Source: Rubritepida sp. (GTDB lineage Bacteria; Pseudomonadota; Alphaproteobacteria; Acetobacterales; Acetobacteraceae). Taken from it: 17,256 bases of DNA. The stretch is from positions 1 through 17,256 of the forward strand of contig JACMRO010000366.1 in NCBI GenBank assembly GCA_014376425.1. The letters are read 5' to 3'. The position numbers were made by a program, and so were the translations under genes. The notes below the pieces were generated by a model. It was not told the origin of the DNA, made no database searches, and saw only the letters and a list, made by a program, of their open reading frames with translations. Below, piece after piece: positions 14,340 to 17,256 of this stretch (the first letter of the stretch is position 1; the number at the start of each line of letters is the position of its first letter).

Positions 14340-14859
14340 GCACTGGTTTACTCATTTACATAAGATGCAATGGCATAAATTAGGATTTGCAGATCTTGCA
14401 GTCACTTGCCATTGCTTAAACGGCCTCCTCAATCGGTAGACCGCTTGAGAGACTAGGAATTTTCCTTCATTTGCACGCGATAATTAGCGCGCTTGGTTCA
14501 GTTTGATAGTCCGCGAATAGGGCTGTGCACGCAAACAAGCGAGATTTTCTTACCAACTTATTGATACACATACTTCTTTGGCTTCAATCGTGAGCCGATC
14601 CAAAGCTTCACCTCAATAAGAAGGCAAATCCTCTCAAAGTCGAGAGCTGACCAGCCCTACCAATTTACCTTCTTTTTAGGTTATGCATGAAAAAAAGGCA
14701 GACCTGCTCGGAGAAGGCTTCGCATTGGAGCTTGCCGGTCGATTTTGCGTAGAGCGTAAGTGAGTTTCTCTAGCAATCATAAATAAGACGTTAATTTTGG
14801 CTTGTGCGGCGTTTCACCTCCCGTTGGGAAGGTTGCAGGCCACCACAAGGATTTGATTA
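14340..14859. other. AT-rich non-coding island upstream of the repeat protein gene
   Basis: These 520 nt average roughly 40% G+C (35-45% in the 60-nt lines that I counted), against a clearly G+C-rich remainder of the window. No substantial gene is present. It contains a 9-bp inverted repeat (14367-14415), short dyads such as CTCTC-N6-GAGAG (14631-14646), and a possible 21-codon leader peptide (14687-14752). The repeat-protein start at 14860 is preceded by AAGG 9 nt upstream. It probably holds the promoter and a long 5' leader for that gene. I could not single out a convincing -35/-10 pair. Confidence 0.6.
14367..14415. repeat. 9-bp perfect inverted repeat enclosing a palindrome
   Basis: GCAATGGCA (14367-14375) and TGCCATTGC (14407-14415) are exact reverse complements separated by 31 nt. 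The spacer contains TGCAGATCTTGCA, which includes the palindrome AGATCT. It starts 28 nt after the glycosyltransferase stop. It could be a transcript-end structure or a regulator site; no T-run follows. Confidence 0.55.
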
Positions 14860-16080
14860 ATGTCTTCCACGCTTGCTGGTGTTTCGGGGACGAACATCAC
14901 TGTCCCTTTCACGGACAGTGGCGCGGCTGCCCTTGCAACAAGCCTCCTGGCAGGGTTAACCACGCCGACCTTCTACTCCCCGAACATTGTCACACCACCA
15001 CCCGCAAGCGCGACGACGCCTCTGCTGGTGACAAGCGTAGCGGGCGGCGGTTCGGTCCCTCTGATTGCGCTGTCCAGCACCGGTTACACGCAGCTTATCA
15101 ACATCAATACCTCTACCACTTCGGTGATCGGTGGAACCGGTAGCGAAACAATCATTTCTGGCACCGGTGGCCTTGTATTTAACACTGGTGGCGGCAGCGA
15201 TACCGTGGTAGCGGGCGGCGGTAATAACTTGATCAATACCGGCGGCGGGATTAACAACAGCGCAGGGCGCTTTAGTACGGGTTCCGGCAGCGATACCATC
15301 ATCGCATCGTCCGGCAATAATACGATCACTGCCGGTACTGGTAACAACCTGATAGCGACCGGCACCGGCAATAACTTGATCACAAGTCAGGGCGCGGATA
15401 CCGTGATCGCAGGCTCCGGCCGCGACACCGTGGGCGTTGAGAACGCTGCCACGGTGTACGGCGGTTCGGGCCAGCTGACCTTCATTGGCGGAACGGGCAA
15501 CAGCACCGTGACCGCCGGCACAGGGTCGGCCACCATCTTCGGCGGAGCCGGCGGCGGCAGCTTCTCCGGTGGCGCGTCGGGCAGCAACATCATTTTCGCC
15601 GGCGATGGCCAAAGCACAATCTTCGCCGGCGGCGCCAACAGCCTTGCCGTCGCGGCCGGGTCTGGCGCAGACACGCTGGTCGCCAGCGCGGGCAACACCA
15701 CGCTCAGCGGTGGTTCGTCGACTGGCGACAACACGTACTTCGCCGGCAGCGGCAACGGCGTCCTCATCGGCGGCGGCGTCGGTAACGACACCATCTTCGC
15801 CGGCCGTGGCGAGGCCACCGCCTTCGGCGGCGCGGGTGCGGATACTTTCGCTTTCTTCTCCTCGCAGACCAGCGGCACGTCGCACACCATCCTGATCGGC
15901 GACTTCACGGTGGGTGCCGACGCGCTGGTCATTTCCGGCTACGGCGTCAGCGCAAGCAGCCTGCTGTCCAGCCAACAGACTGGCAACGGCTCGACCACCC
16001 TCACGCTGCCTGATGGTACGCGTATCGTCCTGGCCGGCGTGTCTTCGGCGAACACCATCAACAACCTCAGCGTCGGCTAA
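14860..16080 (+). CDS. RTX/hemolysin-type-like repeat protein, putative type I-secreted surface protein
   Basis: A 406-aa protein with no signal peptide. After a Ser/Thr/Pro-containing N-domain (1-85), residues 88-330 are a run of short Gly-rich repeats of the form G-(S/T/A)-G-(S/N/A)-(D/N)-T-(I/V)-x-A-G, such as GSGSDTIIASSGNNTITAGT (141-160), consistent with a parallel beta-roll or helix. Many Asp positions of the calcium-binding RTX nonapeptide are Asn or Ser, so calcium binding may be weak. The C-terminus, GADTFAFF...ILIGDFTVGADALVISGYG and LPDGTRIVLAGV, matches the end domain of type I-secreted RTX proteins. There is no Lys, Cys or Trp and a single His. The ATG follows AAGG. Third-position GC is about 55% in the front repeats but above 80% in the back ones. 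No secretion ABC transporter is in the window. Confidence 0.85.
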   Translation: MSSTLAGVSGTNITVPFTDSGAAALATSLLAGLTTPTFYSPNIVTPPPASATTPLLVTSVAGGGSVPLIALSSTGYTQLININTSTTSVIGGTGSETIISGTGGLVFNTGGGSDTVVAGGGNNLINTGGGINNSAGRFSTGSGSDTIIASSGNNTITAGTGNNLIATGTGNNLITSQGADTVIAGSGRDTVGVENAATVYGGSGQLTFIGGTGNSTVTAGTGSATIFGGAGGGSFSGGASGSNIIFAGDGQSTIFAGGANSLAVAAGSGADTLVASAGNTTLSGGSSTGDNTYFAGSGNGVLIGGGVGNDTIFAGRGEATAFGGAGADTFAFFSSQTSGTSHTILIGDFTVGADALVISGYGVSASSLLSSQQTGNGSTTLTLPDGTRIVLAGVSSANTINNLSVG

Positions 16081-16090
16081 GTGTAGCTGT

Positions 16091-16133
16091 TGGCAATGCC
16101 AGGGTGGCCTTCGGGCCGCCCTGGCGTTGGCCA
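16091..16133 (+). terminator. Long hairpin directly after the repeat protein gene
   Basis: A 19/20-nt stem (left arm 16091-16109, right arm 16114-16133) with loop TTCG closes TGCCAGGGTGGCC against GGCCGCCCTGGCG, with one G-T pair and one bulge. UUCG-type tetraloops are very stable. No T-run follows; it may protect the mRNA 3' end or slow the polymerase before the next hairpin. Confidence 0.7.
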
Positions 16134-16144
16134 TACCTCAGGGC

Positions 16145-16180
16145 AAGGGTCCGGCCACACTCTCGTGGCCGGACCCTTTT
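16145..16180 (+). terminator. Rho-independent terminator
   Basis: A perfect 14-bp stem, AAGGGTCCGGCCAC (16145-16158) with GTGGCCGGACCCTT (16165-16178), and a 6-nt loop ACTCTC, ending in TTTT at 16177-16180. This is the strongest intrinsic terminator in the window and separates the repeat protein from the downstream gene. Confidence 0.93.
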
Positions 16181-16194
16181 CATTATCGGGCTGA

Positions 16195-16224
16195 TTGACG
16201 GCGGGCGCATGTGGTAGATGTAAC
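16195..16224 (+). promoter_or_regulatory. Putative sigma-70 promoter for the 275-aa protein
   Basis: TTGACG (16195-16200, 5 of 6 to consensus), an 18-bp spacer and TGTAAC (16219-16224, 4 of 6). It lies just after the terminator and about 28 nt before the start codon at 16253, giving a short leader that includes the GGAG ribosome site. Position makes it credible; the match is moderate. Confidence 0.5.
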
Positions 16225-16252
16225 CAAGATTGGTTGCTTTGGAGAAACAGGA

Positions 16253-17080
16253 ATGGCTGTGCCTAATTCGATGACTATCGTGGAAGTCCCGCTTTCCGCC
16301 CATTCCATCACCCTTGAACATGGCACCTACTGTATCTTCGTGACCGCGGTCTCCGCCGGCGTAGCGGCCGCCGACCTGCCATCACTGCAGATTGCCATAG
16401 CTCCGCACAGCAACTCCGTGGCGATAGGGACTTTACCCGGCGATGGCTGGCTGCGCCGGGTGGGTGACGCGGTGCTGATCCGCGTCGTCAACCAGAGGTC
16501 CCGCTTGCTGCTGACCAGCTATGATGAAGCCAAGGTCGATGGCGCGAAACCGCCACAGATCCAGGTTCAGCGGCTTGACGACGGCAAGTCCGAACCGCTG
16601 GCTCCCCTCGCATTACCGGCTTCCGACAGCAACGACCTGCTGGCGCATCTTCGCCGCCATGGTGATCGACCTGGAGCCTTCGGGCACTGGTTGGGCCAGT
16701 CTGGCGACGATAGCTGGATTGAAGGCTTCGAGATCACAGCGCCGCCTGATCTGCCACCTGAATCACTGGAGTATCAGGTGGTGCTTGGCCGGGGTTGGCT
16801 TTCGCCCTGGGTGAGCGCAGGCGATTTCTGCGGCAGCCGCGGCATGGGGCTACCGATCCTGGGCCTTCGCGTGAGGCTGCTGGGCGAGGCAGCCGCGCAG
16901 TGGCGCCTGCGCTACGCCGCCCGCTGCACCGATGGTCGGGAACTGCCCGAGGTCGGCCCGGGTGAACCGTGCGAGGCTCCCGAGTTGGTGCCCCTGGCGG
17001 CCATCAAGATCACCCTGGAAGCCCTTGGCGAAACCCGGAGCGCGTCCGTACGCAAAAGACCGGCGCCGAGGAAGGCCTGA
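16253..17080 (+). CDS. Protein of unknown function with two related C-terminal units
   Basis: A 275-aa protein with no signal peptide or membrane segment. ATG 16253 is chosen because GGAG lies 8 nt upstream; a GTG at 16211 would add 14 residues and overlap the likely promoter. Residues 8-110 look beta-rich (TIVEVPLSAHSITLEHGTYC). Residues 172-210 and 218-258 appear to be two copies of one unit: (L)-x-Y, a Gly or Gly-Trp turn, P-x-V, G-x-x-C, then a closing amphipathic strand (ILGLRVRLL and LAAIKITLE). The first copy, with GW (181-182) and WVSAG (186-190), resembles the GW/W-V-x-x-G pattern of hydrophobic W (ChW) repeats found in surface proteins, but this is an eye comparison only. The tail is basic (RKRPAPRKA). 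It lies beyond the terminator of the repeat protein and may be a functional partner; this is not shown. Confidence 0.75.
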   Translation: MAVPNSMTIVEVPLSAHSITLEHGTYCIFVTAVSAGVAAADLPSLQIAIAPHSNSVAIGTLPGDGWLRRVGDAVLIRVVNQRSRLLLTSYDEAKVDGAKPPQIQVQRLDDGKSEPLAPLALPASDSNDLLAHLRRHGDRPGAFGHWLGQSGDDSWIEGFEITAPPDLPPESLEYQVVLGRGWLSPWVSAGDFCGSRGMGLPILGLRVRLLGEAAAQWRLRYAARCTDGRELPEVGPGEPCEAPELVPLAAIKITLEALGETRSASVRKRPAPRKA

Positions 17081-17181
17081 TCCCGCCCCGGCCGCCTGGT
17101 CGCGGCCGAATCACGACCAGCCCTGCGGCCCAGGGCGACCTGCGCTGGTTTGCCCCTGCGCAAGGCCCCCAGGGTTGGCTG

Positions 17182-17256
17182 ATGGCGGGCCAGACCACCA
17201 GGCCCTGGCCGGCGACCCTGCCCGCCGCCGAAGCGCGGTTCGAGGGCGCGGTGCTG
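17182..17256 (+). CDS. Partial reading frame running off the right edge
   Basis: From ATG 17182, preceded by CAGGG 7 nt upstream, the frame reads MAGQTTRPWPATLPAAEARF and stays open to the end of the window. The same frame is coding-like further upstream (from about 17101, DLRWFAPAQGPQGWL at 17137-17181) and open back to about 16966, but has no ATG or GTG before 17182. A strong GAGGAAGG at 17068-17075 lies near the end of the previous gene without an in-frame start at the right distance. The true start may therefore be a rare codon (CTG at 17077 overlaps the previous stop) or a frameshift is present. No family was recognised. Confidence 0.4.
   Translation, partial: MAGQTTRPWPATLPAAEARFEGAVL

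Noticed and set aside
14860..16080. CRISPR-like or tandem DNA repeat array in the Gly-rich gene
   Set aside because: The repetition is at the protein level; the DNA units vary in length and sequence and have no spacer-repeat layout.
14956..16134. 392-codon minus-strand frame opposite the repeat protein
   Set aside because: It is the mirror of a Gly-rich repeat gene; the plus strand has the ribosome site, RTX-like C-terminus and terminators.

Overview
The window comes from a GC-rich bacterial chromosome with strong G/C third-position codon bias and tightly packed, often overlapping genes. The gene families suggest an alphaproteobacterium, plausibly an Acetobacteraceae-like member. That placement is inferred from style and families; there is no rRNA or other marker here. 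No tRNA, rRNA, CRISPR array, intact insertion sequence or phage gene was found.

Left part (1-5809): the C-terminal end of an M16 peptidase is followed 8 nt later by glucose-6-phosphate isomerase (pgi). Convergent to pgi is a soluble chemoreceptor with two PAS domains. Divergent from the receptor is an ABC-3 (ZnuB-type) metal permease whose stop codon is followed by a G-rich 12-bp tandem repeat and then an MFS transporter.

Middle part (5955-12580): a 62-aa membrane protein (minus strand), then a polar amino-acid ABC uptake set made of a binding protein and two permeases, with no ATPase beside it. The second permease overlaps tail-to-tail with a minus-strand pair, a DUF3237 protein and a small membrane protein that overlap as TGATG. 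Next come two small exported proteins (an Arg/Gly-rich glycine-zipper protein and a Spy/CpxP-like protein), and an SDR oxidoreductase overlapping a DHA2-type MFS exporter (ATGA).

Right part (12581-17256): this is the accessory-looking section. A poorly coding 0.5-kb stretch precedes a family-4 glycosyltransferase. It is followed by a 520-nt AT-rich (about 40% GC) non-coding island. Then comes a 406-aa Gly/Ser/Thr/Asn-rich, lysine- and cysteine-free repeat protein with an RTX/type-I-secretion-like C-terminus, two tandem terminator hairpins, and a 275-aa protein of unknown function with two related C-terminal units. The most interesting hypothesis is that these encode a surface-exposed repeat protein with a dedicated glycosyltransferase and a partner. 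The sequence supports the pieces but does not prove that they work together.
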